DNA from: Porticoccaceae bacterium
Lineage (GTDB): Bacteria; Pseudomonadota; Gammaproteobacteria; Pseudomonadales; Porticoccaceae
Assembly: GCA_029254005.1 (NCBI GenBank)
Contig: JAQWYJ010000018.1
Span: 1 to 59,862, forward strand
Direction of reading: 5' to 3'
Length of the DNA: 59,862 nt
The notes beneath the pieces were generated by a model, which searched no databases, was not told the DNA's origin, and worked only from the letters and a program-made list of their open reading frames with translations. The translations under genes and the position numbers were made by a program. Below are positions 36,153 to 45,668 of the stretch, piece after piece; the first letter of the stretch is position 1, and every line of letters starts with the position of its first letter.

Positions 36153-38057
36153 TTAAGCCGACTGCTCTTCCACAGCCCGCCAAGCTGCGTCGAAAGCAGC
36201 CTGCATTAATGGCATAGCCTCTGAGTCAGAATTCGCAATAGAGATGCGTCCAAATTGTGCTCGCCCAATTTCATGGGGTGCCTGCCCTTCTTCCCACTCA
36301 GGATCATCCAACTCCATATAGGAATAGGCGTAGCCATGGGGAATTCGATTGATCGTAATACTGGCAATGTCAGCCTCATGATTAAAGCCATATTGGCCTA
36401 GCATTGACTGTAGTTGGTCACGAATCTCTTGCTCATAGGCTTTAAAGGGTGTGGCATAAATCTTGTGACGACCCACTCTGAATAAATCGCGTGCAGACAT
36501 GTCTTTGACATCCGCAGGCGTCGGCGAGGCCATCATAAATACTGCCATAGGCTCGTCCAGATTCTGGGGTGGCTGATAGCCCCCTGCTGTCATGGTGGGG
36601 GCGGCACTAACCCATTTAAAGGGATCATAGGGACACTGCGTCAGGGTAGCTCCAAGCCCAGCAAAGGAACGACCATTGTTTAACAGTACGTTAGCATATA
36701 CAAAAGGAATCTTTACACCGTAGCTTAGCCCTTCTTTTTGCTCTTTACTCATCTCAGGGCAAAGGTGGGGAATAAGCCCGTTATAACAAGCAAGAACACA
36801 GTGATCAGCGCTTACTCTGAGAGCCTTACCTTTTTGAACATAGTCCACCTGTACATATTTTGAAGTGATCTCTTTGACACCAACCACCGTGCTATTAAGC
36901 CTTAGTCGAGTGGTATTTTTTTCAAGGTCCAGAGCTGAATAGTTAAACTGTGCTACAGCAATATCTTCAACACCTTTCATGGACGGTGCTACATTAGGTA
37001 TGAGCTTATGGACCAACAATCGAGCAATCGAGGCATTGCCATCAGGAAACATGTAGGCCACTGGCGCATCTCCTAACACAACAGCGCCAGCAAGATCGCT
37101 GAGTCGTTTTGTTATCCAGCCCATGGCCTTAAGGCCTGGACAGCCTGAAATCAGCGCTTCTAAGACCGTGTGATTCCACCCAGCTGGGCCATTTAAAATA
37201 CTCATAAATGAACCGAGTATAGGCAAGGTTTCTTCAGCTAAACCAACCCGCTCTATCAAAAACTGGTTGTAACTAACTGACTTAACATATCTATATTGCT
37301 GTAAGAGAGACAAATCATCGAGGAAGTCACGCTCGCCACCAAAAAATGCAATCAGTTTGTTTTGCTCTTCTCTCGGAATAGGAAGCTCTTTAACCGCTTC
37401 CCTGTAGCCTTCACCCCCGTGAAAATACCCCATCCAATTTCCACTAACGGTTTTATGGCCTTCTGCAGAAGGAATTGTCATGGCGTTATTGGCGCTTATT
37501 TTTCCACCAAGCGCGAAATTATTAGGCGTATTGATTGCTATTGAATCTAGCGTCTTCTGGTCAATGCCAATATCCTCTAGCAAACCAATGGCGGTTTTAC
37601 TGTAAGCGGACATGGGCTCAATATTTTGAGCGCCACCCAAACTCAGCACCATACGACCATTTTGATGAAATTCATTGCGCTTCGCGTGGCCACCAAAATC
37701 GTCGTGATTATCCAATAATAGTATTTTTGCAGTAGGACCCATTTTCTTTCGATAGTACCAGGCAGCCGCAAGGCCACTCTGACCGGCCCCTACCACCACT
37801 AGGTCATAATGCTCATTTAATTCTTCATAATAAGCTGGTTTCTGCCTCTTCCAAGCCAAAGCATGAGCAACCTCATAAGACCCTTTATGGCTGCCACGCA
37901 TACCTGTGAGCGTAGGCGGATAATAATTTTCAGATAACGTTTTAGGAACTAGCGATCCAGATATTTGCGCTATAGCTTGTCCGGGTATTAATAAGCTTGC
38001 ACCAGTGCCAATAGCCACGCCACTTAAAAAATCTCTTCGTGTGATTTTTAGATCCAC
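36153..38057 (-). CDS. Tat-exported FAD-dependent oxidoreductase, spermidine dehydrogenase (SpdH)-like
   Basis: The 634-residue product begins with a twin-arginine signal (TRRDFLSG at 6-13, hydrophobic core to about 30). The FAD dinucleotide-binding fold YDLVVVGAGQSGLAAAWYY follows at about 84-102, then LLLDNHDDFGGHAKRNEF and LSLGGAQNIEP. The stretch LTGMRGSHKGSYEVAHALA before the FAD fold is typical of the SpdH family, known from Pseudomonas spermidine dehydrogenase, which oxidises spermidine in the periplasm. Polyamine substrate is inferred from family resemblance. No polyamine transport genes lie nearby. A perfect ATGTCA-AT-TGACAT palindrome lies 23 bases upstream of the start, so control by the adjacent TetR protein is likely. 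Confidence 0.85.
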   Translation of the reverse strand: MDLKITRRDFLSGVAIGTGASLLIPGQAIAQISGSLVPKTLSENYYPPTLTGMRGSHKGSYEVAHALAWKRQKPAYYEELNEHYDLVVVGAGQSGLAAAWYYRKKMGPTAKILLLDNHDDFGGHAKRNEFHQNGRMVLSLGGAQNIEPMSAYSKTAIGLLEDIGIDQKTLDSIAINTPNNFALGGKISANNAMTIPSAEGHKTVSGNWMGYFHGGEGYREAVKELPIPREEQNKLIAFFGGERDFLDDLSLLQQYRYVKSVSYNQFLIERVGLAEETLPILGSFMSILNGPAGWNHTVLEALISGCPGLKAMGWITKRLSDLAGAVVLGDAPVAYMFPDGNASIARLLVHKLIPNVAPSMKGVEDIAVAQFNYSALDLEKNTTRLRLNSTVVGVKEITSKYVQVDYVQKGKALRVSADHCVLACYNGLIPHLCPEMSKEQKEGLSYGVKIPFVYANVLLNNGRSFAGLGATLTQCPYDPFKWVSAAPTMTAGGYQPPQNLDEPMAVFMMASPTPADVKDMSARDLFRVGRHKIYATPFKAYEQEIRDQLQSMLGQYGFNHEADIASITINRIPHGYAYSYMELDDPEWEEGQAPHEIGRAQFGRISIANSDSEAMPLMQAAFDAAWRAVEEQSA

Positions 38058-38079
38058 CGCAATCTCCTAATTGATTTGT

Positions 38080-38093
38080 ATGTCAATTGACAT
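38080..38093. promoter_or_regulatory. Candidate TetR operator, copy 3 (ATGTCA-AT-TGACAT)
   Basis: A perfect 14-bp palindrome lies 23 bases upstream of the SpdH-like gene start, close to its promoter or leader. It differs from copy 1 only in the 2-base spacer. TGTCA repeats directly after it (38094-38096 begins GTCA). Confidence 0.55.
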
Positions 38094-38738
38094 GTCAGCG
38101 TAGCATGATGCCTCTCTAAAAGTCGATAACCGGTCGTGGGTAGGTGCTTTATAGCCCAAAATTTGAGAGTTGCATCTTTGTTTACGGGTAATCTTCATCG
38201 AAGTGCTATTTTAAAATAGGCATTAGACAAAATCTCACAAGAGCGTTAAATTTTGCTCATCACTGCCGCCATACAACGAAATTATGCCTACCTACTCTGC
38301 CTTGCAAAACCGCATTGACTAGTAACATCGACATCAAGGTAATAAATCACAATGAGTCCACCAGAGACGCGGCATTGGGCAAATCAAATAATAATCAAAA
38401 GTGGCTTGCAAGCTAGCATCTAAATTACGTTTTTGTGTGGCTTAAACCAATAGGCCTGTTACTCCCCGCATAAGACGACTATAGGCATCATTGAACTTAT
38501 AAAAAAGAGTGTAGCTTTAGTCCTGGTGTATGCACTATTTTATCTTACCGCTCACCCTTTTCATTTTTTGCTAAGCCTAGGCGAACGTATATTTTGCTAG
38601 ATATTCTTTTAATTCCCTTCGATCTATTTGTATTCTTTGAACCTTAAATCGAGTAATGATTAAACTTTCGTGATGGGTCATACAAGTTTTTTGATCATGT
38701 ATACTATTAACTAACCTACCTTGGGGGCTTCATAGTAC
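38094..38738. other. Non-coding spacer between the SpdH-like gene and argO
   Basis: About 645 AT-rich bases with frequent stops in all frames and no recognisable gene, RNA or mobile element. A TATACT at 38700-38705 could be the -10 of argO, with no good -35. GGGGG lies 11 bases before the argO ATG. Confidence 0.5.
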
Positions 38739-39338
38739 ATGACAGCATATATTTCCGGCTTTGCACTTGGGCTATCACTCATTTTAGCCATTGGAGCACA
38801 GAACGCATTTGTCCTGAAGCAATGTCTAAAAAAACAGCATGTCTTTTTGGTATGTAGCCTTTGTGCTGTCTCAGACGCGGTACTCATCACTTTTGGTGTC
38901 ATGGGTTTTAGTACTCTTATTGAGCAATATCCTTGGGTTGAAAAAATTACTCGCTATGGAGGTGCTATTTTTCTTATTGTTTATGCCGCAATAAGCTTTT
39001 ACTCCGCCTACAGTCAAACACATAGTCTGAAACCGAGCGACAATGCGCCAGAATCGGCATTAAGAGTTACCTTGATCTGTCTTGGTTTTACTTGGTTAAA
39101 CCCACACGTTTACCTCGACACTGTAATATTTTTGGGTTCTGTTTCAACACAGTTTTCAGCGCATATAGAGGCCTTTACATTGGGTGCGGTTAGCGCCTCT
39201 TTTGTGTTCTTTTACAGCTTAGGTTTTGGGTCACGCTTCTTGATTCCAGTATTTGAAAAACCAAGAGCGTGGCAAATTTTAGAAATTGTTATTGGCGTGT
39301 TGATGTTAACTTTAGCTATCAAATTACTGCTTTATTAA
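38739..39338 (+). CDS. argO: LysE/ArgO-family amino acid exporter
   Basis: Inner-membrane exporter of basic amino acids. The 199-residue product has six membrane segments. The family start GLSLILAIGAQNAFVLKQ (the GAQN motif) is at about residues 11-28, CAVSDAVLI at about 42-50 and TWLNPHVYLDT (the NPHVYLDT motif) at about 118-128. Among LysE superfamily proteins these match ArgO/LysE rather than RhtB. The exported amino acid (arginine, lysine or analogues) is inferred. No argP/lysG regulator lies next to it. Confidence 0.92.
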   Translation: MTAYISGFALGLSLILAIGAQNAFVLKQCLKKQHVFLVCSLCAVSDAVLITFGVMGFSTLIEQYPWVEKITRYGGAIFLIVYAAISFYSAYSQTHSLKPSDNAPESALRVTLICLGFTWLNPHVYLDTVIFLGSVSTQFSAHIEAFTLGAVSASFVFFYSLGFGSRFLIPVFEKPRAWQILEIVIGVLMLTLAIKLLLY

Positions 39339-39962
39339 GAGGACAACTTTTAATTTTTATAGTGGGTGCTTACTATTATCTTGAGCAGCACAACAAAGTT
39401 CAGTTTAGTTAAATAATGCTTATCGCTAACCTACCTAAAATTTGATGCACAAACGATGTATTTGTATGGCTGCATTTGCGCCAACATTAACCATAAGCCA
39501 AGTCTTGTTGGCTTTGCTAGCATCATGAACCTATCGTTGTGTCTATTGGTTTAGGGTCATGATGTACTCAAAACTGTTTGCTATATTTGTATGTTTGCTA
39601 TCCTTTGCAATGCTTTATTTTGTGCCTGCACAAAAGACATACTAACGATTTCTATCGAGCCTATTTACCATAGCACGCCTTCCTTTCCTTGCAAGTGCTC
39701 TTCGTGCCAAGTCTATTATAATAGGGTCTATTAATACTTACGTTCTATTGAGAATACCCCTTGACTGGCTCATAGTAAGTTTTTCTTTGACGGTAAGGTC
39801 CATTACTATAACACTCAGTGCTAGCGCCTTATTTGTGGAAATTCCGTGTACTTTAACACTGCTAGACTACGTTTACGCATGTTGGAATTTACTCGCCTAA
39901 TTAACAATGATGCCATAACAGAATAAATGACTAATCAAAGCCCAATTATTGAGTGACTGAAG
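39339..39962. other. Spacer with one tiny hydrophobic reading frame
   Basis: About 620 bases without a gene I can name. A 28-codon frame at 39559-39645 (MMYSKLFAIFVCLLS...) looks like a signal peptide or single membrane helix and then stops. It could be the stump of a lost secreted protein. The rest has dense stops, and no clear promoter was found for the following operon. Confidence 0.4.
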
Positions 39963-40919
39963 GTGGTAAAAAAACAATTAAAAAGTTTCACAGTATGGTT
40001 GGTAATTCTGATACTTAGTGTGATCCTAATCTCCTATGCTGTTGCTATCGCAGAACATGAAGACCTAGACCGAAAAGCACAAAAAGATATAGGGGGTCTC
40101 TATCTGCCCACCAAACAGGGTACTCTTTCCTACACTCGCAACGGCCCTATCAATGCGCCAGTGGTTATATTGGTGCATGGTTTCAGCATCCCCAAATTTG
40201 TTTGGGAACAGATAACTCCAGCACTGGTTAAAGAGGGTTATCAGGTAATTACCTTTGATCATCTGGGACGTGGATTCTCAGATCGTCCAGTAGGGCCTTA
40301 TGATGCTGAGCTCTACCGCCATGAGATATCAGATGTAATTACAAGTCTAACGCTTAAGACGCCTATAACACTGGTGGGTTACTCCATGGGTGGCGCTAAT
40401 GTGATTGACTATGCAGCATCGTACCCAGAGCAGGTCAATCGGCTTATCTTAGTTGCTCCAGCAGGTTATATAGGTGATCCTGGTTCCGTAAAATGGCTAG
40501 TCAAACCAGTGATAGGCGAATGGCTAGCTACCGTCTTCGGTACTTATTATGCTGGCACTACTATTAAAAACGAAATACAAAATGGTGTTGCTCCAAAAAC
40601 CATGTATGAGCAATTTCAAAAGCAAGCAATGTTCAGGGGCTATACCAATTCATTGCTATCTACGCTTCGCCACTATCCCATACATGATATGAGCCATCGC
40701 TACAAAATAGTTGGCAAAACTAACATACCGGTTTTTGCATTATGGGGCACTGCAGACAAAGTTACTCCCTATTTAGGTGCTATGACTATGGCTATTGATG
40801 TTCCGCAACTACGCGTCTACCCAATTGAAGGCGGTAGCCATAATATGGTTTACACTAAGGCTCAATTAGTGGTTAATAACATTTTAGTAGCACTAAAATA
40901 CTCTGAGGGAGAACTATAA
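39963..40919 (+). CDS. Membrane-anchored alpha/beta hydrolase
   Basis: The 318-residue product has an N-terminal membrane anchor or uncleaved signal (about 10-31). An alpha/beta hydrolase follows, with VHGFSIPKFVW (oxyanion region, 71-81), FDHLGRGFSDRP (98-109), nucleophile elbow GYSMGG with S141, acid in LWGTADKVTPY and His in EGGSHNMVY. The start is GTG 39963 and an earlier start is possible. The Ser nucleophile means an esterase, lipase or C-C hydrolase rather than a dehalogenase. It is the first gene of an apparent operon with ogt and a DM13 protein; its stop overlaps the proposed ogt start. Confidence 0.88.
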   Translation: MVKKQLKSFTVWLVILILSVILISYAVAIAEHEDLDRKAQKDIGGLYLPTKQGTLSYTRNGPINAPVVILVHGFSIPKFVWEQITPALVKEGYQVITFDHLGRGFSDRPVGPYDAELYRHEISDVITSLTLKTPITLVGYSMGGANVIDYAASYPEQVNRLILVAPAGYIGDPGSVKWLVKPVIGEWLATVFGTYYAGTTIKNEIQNGVAPKTMYEQFQKQAMFRGYTNSLLSTLRHYPIHDMSHRYKIVGKTNIPVFALWGTADKVTPYLGAMTMAIDVPQLRVYPIEGGSHNMVYTKAQLVVNNILVALKYSEGEL

Positions 40920-41467
40920 TTAATAGGTTAGCGTCGCACATAAGTATTGACTACTTTAAACACAACTACGCTGAATTTATTTTAGGTTCCTATAATAATG
41001 CGCTCTGTATTTGCGACTTTCGTTATCGCAATATGCGAAATGCAGTTGATAGGCGTGTTCAACAGTCACTAAATGCAAATTTCGTTGAGCAAACCAGTGA
41101 TGTAATTGAAATAGCCAAAACACAGTTGACCGCTTATTTTACAGGAAAAAGACGGGCCTTCGATATTCCATTGATAACCGCTGGCTCTGATTTTCAAAAA
41201 ACTGTTTGGCACGCGTTGCAGAGCATTGAGTATGGTTCAACAATTTCATATAAACAGCTAGCCGCCGCGATTAATAATCCGGATGCTGTAAGAGCAGTAG
41301 GCACTGCCAATGGCGCTAATGCACTAGCCATCATTGTTCCATGCCATCGAGTAATTGCTAGCAATGGTACATTAGGCGGCTATGGAGGTGGTTTATCTTT
41401 GAAAAGGCGTCTTTTATCTCTGGAAGAAAAAACTAATCTTTACATTACAACACAAACAAAGGGATGA
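40919..41467 (+). CDS. ogt: O6-alkylguanine-DNA alkyltransferase, with probable ATT start
   Basis: Suicide repair enzyme that takes alkyl groups from O6-alkylguanine onto a cysteine. The acceptor motif is IIVPCHRVIASNG, and GSDFQKTVWHALQSIEYGSTISYKQLA and AVRAVGTANGANALAI surround it. From the first ATG (41033) the product has only 144 residues. The frame is open upstream and encodes FILGSYNNALCICDFRYRN, which matches the N-terminal strands of this alkyltransferase group, so the gene must start earlier. No ATG, GTG or TTG exists before the TGA at 40904-40906. An ATT at 40919, sharing its first base with the TAA of the hydrolase gene, lies 6 bases after GGGAGA and would give 182 residues. The function is certain; the exact start is inferred. 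Confidence 0.9.
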   Translation: MNRLASHISIDYFKHNYAEFILGSYNNALCICDFRYRNMRNAVDRRVQQSLNANFVEQTSDVIEIAKTQLTAYFTGKRRAFDIPLITAGSDFQKTVWHALQSIEYGSTISYKQLAAAINNPDAVRAVGTANGANALAIIVPCHRVIASNGTLGGYGGGLSLKRRLLSLEEKTNLYITTQTKG

Positions 41468-41946
41468 GCATGAAGTTAGCAAAAGTTACAGCCTTAACCA
41501 TTAGTCACTGCTTGGCCATAACTATTGGATTTGTAGCTGGTATTTATGCGCTTCCACTGCTACTCGCGCCCGAGGCTCCAGATAATATAGCCGTAGCAAT
41601 CGCCAGTAAAGACCGTCAATTTACTGGTAATTTTTCCCGAGATCGTTTAGATAGTGACGCGTTTCATTGGGGCGATGGCGAGCTATCTGTGGGCAATCAA
41701 CGTATTTCTTTTTTGGGATCTCTAGCTCCGGGACCAGATTACAATCTGTATTTATCCCCCGAATTTGTAGAAACTAAAGCTACTTTTAATCAACTAAAAT
41801 CCTCAATGGCGCTAGTGGGCTCAGTGAAAACCTTTGACAACTTTTTGCTCGATGTACCATCAAACATAGACATTACCAGCTATAACACTGTGGTTATATG
41901 GTGTGAGACATTTGGACAATTTATTACCTCAGCAACTTATCAATAA
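41464..41946 (+). CDS. DM13-domain protein with N-terminal membrane anchor
   Basis: The 160-residue product has a hydrophobic N-terminal segment (about 8-34) and then a DM13 domain: FSRDRLDSDAFHWGDGELSV, the GPDYNLYLSP motif, and the C-terminal IDITSYNTVVIWCETFGQFI with the single cysteine of DM13 in VIWC. DM13 domains are proposed redox or electron-transfer modules outside the cytoplasm. The start overlaps the ogt stop by 4 bases. Why a periplasmic DM13 protein should be co-translated with a DNA alkyltransferase is unclear. Confidence 0.85.
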   Translation: MSMKLAKVTALTISHCLAITIGFVAGIYALPLLLAPEAPDNIAVAIASKDRQFTGNFSRDRLDSDAFHWGDGELSVGNQRISFLGSLAPGPDYNLYLSPEFVETKATFNQLKSSMALVGSVKTFDNFLLDVPSNIDITSYNTVVIWCETFGQFITSATYQ

Positions 41947-42054
41947 CTTATGGGTGATCGATGGAAACATCAGTGACGACCATAAGACCTGTGTTAATTA
42001 TAGTAAAGAACATGCAATCGTGCGTAACTACTGACATGTATGTTGCGGAACGGA

Positions 42055-42438
42055 ATGTTTAAGACGCACGACAGCCCAGCACCTAAGATTCAACTATTAC
42101 ATGTATCACTTTGCATAATATGGAACACAGTCGGCCTTTGGCAACTATCAAATGATCTTCAACCAATTGGGCCAACTGCATCAATGGTCACCATAGGCTT
42201 ACTTACAGTATTTTCAGCAACTCTGCTGTTGAGCGAGCGTAATAATCAATGGGCTGTTTACCTATTAACATCGGGATTACTGGGAATTGGCGCTGTAATG
42301 GCAATTTTTGGTGCATTGACAAAAGATCCTTTACTTTGGCCAAATGAGTTCTGGCGTTATGCTGGCATTGTTGTCAATAGTATCGGTGTAGTGGGTTTTG
42401 GTTTAGCATTAGCGCATATAAAACACCCAAAAATGTAA
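42055..42438 (+). CDS. Hypothetical membrane protein (four TM segments)
   Basis: The ATG at 42055 gives 127 residues, and a TTG 15 bases upstream is also open. Hydrophobic segments lie at about 16-34, 45-60, 67-90 and 103-122. No family is recognised. The layout resembles small four-helix membrane proteins of unknown role. It lies 108 bases after the DM13 gene and 43 bases before the BASS transporter gene, in the same direction. Confidence 0.65.
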   Translation: MFKTHDSPAPKIQLLHVSLCIIWNTVGLWQLSNDLQPIGPTASMVTIGLLTVFSATLLLSERNNQWAVYLLTSGLLGIGAVMAIFGALTKDPLLWPNEFWRYAGIVVNSIGVVGFGLALAHIKHPKM

Positions 42439-42481
42439 TCGATAGAGACCTATATTAGGCTAGTATTAAAAGGATAAAAAT

Positions 42482-43360
42482 ATGATTGAGCTTTATCTAG
42501 AGTACGAATATTGGGTTGCTGCAGTGCAATTATCACTTGCTATGCTAGGCATGGGCGCTGGGCTGCGACTGGCAGATTTTCATCAGGTTGTGCAGTCTCC
42601 AAAGGCAATAAGCGTTGGTTTAATCATGCAATTGATAGTGGTACCAGTCATCGCTTTTGGATTTATTATATCTACTTCGCTGTCTGCCGGGGTGATTATA
42701 GGTATTGCCATAATCGCATCTATTCCTGGGGGTACCCTGTCTAATATTTTTACGCTGTTAGCCCGCGGTAGTGTGCCGCTGTCAATAAGTATTACAACAT
42801 TGACCTCGTTTGCCTGCCTTATAACTACACCATTAATACTAGAGTTTTTAATTGCTGATTTAATGCCCAACAACTTTTCCATGCCAGCAATGCAGATTGC
42901 TACTGAGATTGGCTTTTATGTGTTAATACCTCTGTTACTCGGTATGCGCTTGTTAGTCAAATTCCCACAGTTTGCTGAGCAATTTTCAGCCCTTTGTCTT
43001 CGAGGGTCCCTGATAGGCGTCGCAATAATTGTCCTTGGGTCAGGAGGTGCCGGACGCCTTGACCCCTCTAATGCATCTTCTTCAGATCTTTTATGGCTGT
43101 CGCTGTTTATAGTAAGTTTGATTGTAGTCGGTATTTTTTTAACCAAATCCTTTGGTTTGAGCAAAGCAGACAATAGTGCTATTGAAATGGAAGTGATAGT
43201 TAGAAATATTAACCTAGGCTTTTTAATCAAAGTGTCTCTGTTTCCAGTAGTGACTGATCAGGCAAATATAACTGCAGACTTGGCTCTAATGGCTTTGCTT
43301 ATTTACGGTGGATGGCAGTTGCTGATGGGCTTTGGACTAATTCTATGGCGCCGTAAGTGA
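42482..43360 (+). CDS. Bile acid:sodium symporter (BASS) family transporter
   Basis: The 292-residue product has about nine or ten membrane segments and the two family crossover motifs: IPGGTLSNIFTLLARGSVPLS (about 81-101) and EMEVIVRNINLGFLIK (about 238-253). An AAAGGA ribosome site lies 7 bases before the ATG. Bacterial BASS proteins move organic anions (pyruvate, pantothenate, sulfobile acids) with sodium. The substrate is not evident. Confidence 0.9.
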   Translation: MIELYLEYEYWVAAVQLSLAMLGMGAGLRLADFHQVVQSPKAISVGLIMQLIVVPVIAFGFIISTSLSAGVIIGIAIIASIPGGTLSNIFTLLARGSVPLSISITTLTSFACLITTPLILEFLIADLMPNNFSMPAMQIATEIGFYVLIPLLLGMRLLVKFPQFAEQFSALCLRGSLIGVAIIVLGSGGAGRLDPSNASSSDLLWLSLFIVSLIVVGIFLTKSFGLSKADNSAIEMEVIVRNINLGFLIKVSLFPVVTDQANITADLALMALLIYGGWQLLMGFGLILWRRK

Positions 43361-43700
43361 GGCAAAGATCTGTAGGTTATCAACAACGCTTCGGTTTGAG
43401 CCCTTAAAGACTGTTGCCTGCAATCCTAATCCATACTCCTTAAATCCGCTCTATACCTCGCTCGGTGTTCTCCATCATTTTCATAAAAGATAGAGTGACC
43501 ACCAGCAGCAAACTATTTAAAACGTCGGCAAAAGTAGACGAGAATTAGCGGGTAAAGAGTAATGGTGTTAAGCCAATCTAGAAGGTTCAATTGCAAGCAA
43601 AACCAGTAGCGAACCAAAAAGTGACTTGCACAGTCAGTATATAATTCTTTTCGCCTCTATCCTTTAAGTGTTCTTTTAAGGTGCCAATAAGCCTTCTTAT
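43361..43700. other. Non-coding spacer between convergent genes
   Basis: About 340 bases between the BASS transporter and the amidohydrolase stop. On the minus strand an open stretch around 43440-43545 reads STFADVLNSLLLVV..., with no family match that I trust. No T-tract terminator is visible. Confidence 0.4.
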
Positions 43701-45578
43701 CTAGCTAATAGCCCTTAACAATCGACCCATAGGTTTAGTCCCTAAGTCGTCGGCAAAAGTATTATTTTCCCAAGCGGTGTGCCCCCCGATCATAACCAAA
43801 GGGACAACGCTATCTGATCGATTAACTAGCTGCTCGTGCTGAAACTCTTCGCGATGTACGCGCTGAACATTGCTTTCACCGTCATAGCTAGCAAGCTGTT
43901 CTGGGTCAACAAGGATAAGGTCTGCAATATCGCCTTCATTGATGGTCCCGCCAGCTACTCCGAAAACGTCTGCGGCATCTTTAGTGAGCCGCTTGACCAT
44001 GTAACTTACGTCGACATCACCACCTTCAGCAGCCAATTTTAGGCTTCTTAGATTAACATCATAAAACGCCATATTGGTTAGATGTGCTCCACTGTCATTA
44101 AAGCCTGGCAGCAGCTTGGGATTCATAAGGAGCTCGCGCACCACTTTCATGTCTCGGTTTGCGGTGACAGTACTCCAGCTCAAATCAGTATCAAAAGTTC
44201 TTAGCATTTGCAGCATAAAGTCACCCTCATCAGCAATCCAGAAAAAATCTTTTTGCACTAGTTTTTGCTCAGCTTTGGTCACAGGCTCTGCGCACTGGCC
44301 TAGCTTAATTGCAATGACACGATCAAAAACTGCCTGAAAGTCCATTGTTTGCCAGTTTTTTTGTGGACATCTATCCACTGTCATATCAGCTAGGGTTCGA
44401 TTGAAGGCAAAATCTTCAATGTTAAGCTTGCGCTTTAGTCGATCAAGATTCCATCCTTGCTTTCCGCGCATCCACATAGACTTAAAAGAGTTGATATAAC
44501 CTGGCTCATGCATAATTTTGCGGCGCTCATCGCGGTCTTCAAGATCAGTTTCATTGAGTCGTCTCAGCTCTGGAATTTCCTCCGCAATAGGCGTGATAGC
44601 TCCGTCTGACCAAATCTTGAAAGGTGCACCCAGCGCTTGCATATGAAAGTCACCTTGGACTAACCAAGAGTTAAGTACATTTGACAATGTCTTTACCATT
44701 TTGGAAAGTTTCCAGTTATTGGCAATATCCAGAGCGGCAACCACGGTAGTTTTTAACGGTTTGCCGTGTAATCTACCACTTGTCAGCAAGAAGGTTTTCA
44801 GCGTCCCTATAACACTATCTTTTGGGGGTGTTGCTTGCCATGTTGAGCCCTGTTCTCTGACCACCTGAGCAAGAGCTTTTAACTCACTATATTTGGCAAA
44901 TTGGGTTGGAATAGTCTTTTCGCAATGAGGTTGTGCCGCTAAGTAGTGAAACGGTAAGGCATCGGTTGAAAAGCCGGCATAGCCACACTTTAGAGCATCA
45001 CAAAGCGTACCTTTCATACTGTCGAGTTCAGCACTGGTAGGATCTCGAGTCACACTGTTATCAAATCCCATAGCATTTATACGCAGCATTGAATGGGGAA
45101 ATAACACAGCCACATTAGGACCCAAATTTAGGCCCTCTAAATGATCCAAGTAGGCTTTGGGATTGTCCCAAGTGATGTTGTCAGCGCAATTTTTAAGAAC
45201 CGTTTTAGGAATGTTCTCGACCCGCGCATAACAGCTGACAATCGGGTCATTAGTTCCATCGCGTTGAGCACCAAAGGCTAGTCCCAAACTACAGTTAGCT
45301 ATGACTACAGAGGTAGTGCCGTGACGAGTTGACTCAGGCAGGCCAGGAGCGACTTCCAATTCCAAATCATAATGTGTGTGTATATCAAACAGCCCTGGCA
45401 TCAACCACATGCCCTCTGCATTGACAACTCGATTTGCATTAGCCTCGTTTAAGCTAGGCCCCCGTGCGACAATTCGCCCCTCACTAACCGCCACATCTTC
45501 AATAACAGGCATTTCGCCATTGTTAAACACTTTTGCATTTTTGATAAGGGTATCAACGTATTGAATCTGTTCAGCCAT
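43701..45578 (-). CDS. Metal-dependent amidohydrolase, D-aminoacylase-like
   Basis: The 625-residue product belongs to the amidohydrolase superfamily: the N-terminal beta sandwich (DTLIKNAKVFNNGEMPVIEDVAVSEGRIVARG, 9-40), the metal-binding HxH in FDIHTHYDLE (H67, H69), STRHGTTSVVIANCSLG, a late aspartate in LPGFNDSGAHLTNM, and the C-terminal strand INEGDIADLILVDPE. It is most like N-acyl-D-amino-acid deacylases, but longer than the usual 480-580 residues. The true substrate is unknown. It is divergent from a dehalogenase-like hydrolase across 196 bases holding an inverted repeat, so the two may serve one catabolic path. Confidence 0.85.
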   Translation of the reverse strand: MAEQIQYVDTLIKNAKVFNNGEMPVIEDVAVSEGRIVARGPSLNEANANRVVNAEGMWLMPGLFDIHTHYDLELEVAPGLPESTRHGTTSVVIANCSLGLAFGAQRDGTNDPIVSCYARVENIPKTVLKNCADNITWDNPKAYLDHLEGLNLGPNVAVLFPHSMLRINAMGFDNSVTRDPTSAELDSMKGTLCDALKCGYAGFSTDALPFHYLAAQPHCEKTIPTQFAKYSELKALAQVVREQGSTWQATPPKDSVIGTLKTFLLTSGRLHGKPLKTTVVAALDIANNWKLSKMVKTLSNVLNSWLVQGDFHMQALGAPFKIWSDGAITPIAEEIPELRRLNETDLEDRDERRKIMHEPGYINSFKSMWMRGKQGWNLDRLKRKLNIEDFAFNRTLADMTVDRCPQKNWQTMDFQAVFDRVIAIKLGQCAEPVTKAEQKLVQKDFFWIADEGDFMLQMLRTFDTDLSWSTVTANRDMKVVRELLMNPKLLPGFNDSGAHLTNMAFYDVNLRSLKLAAEGGDVDVSYMVKRLTKDAADVFGVAGGTINEGDIADLILVDPEQLASYDGESNVQRVHREEFQHEQLVNRSDSVVPLVMIGGHTAWENNTFADDLGTKPMGRLLRAIS

Positions 45579-45668
45579 CAGTTAGATCTCTTTTTATGCT
45601 ATCAAAGCTCTTTTAGGGTCTGCAGCGAATGTTTGAAGGCTCTGTACAGGCCTCTGTGCGAAATTATC

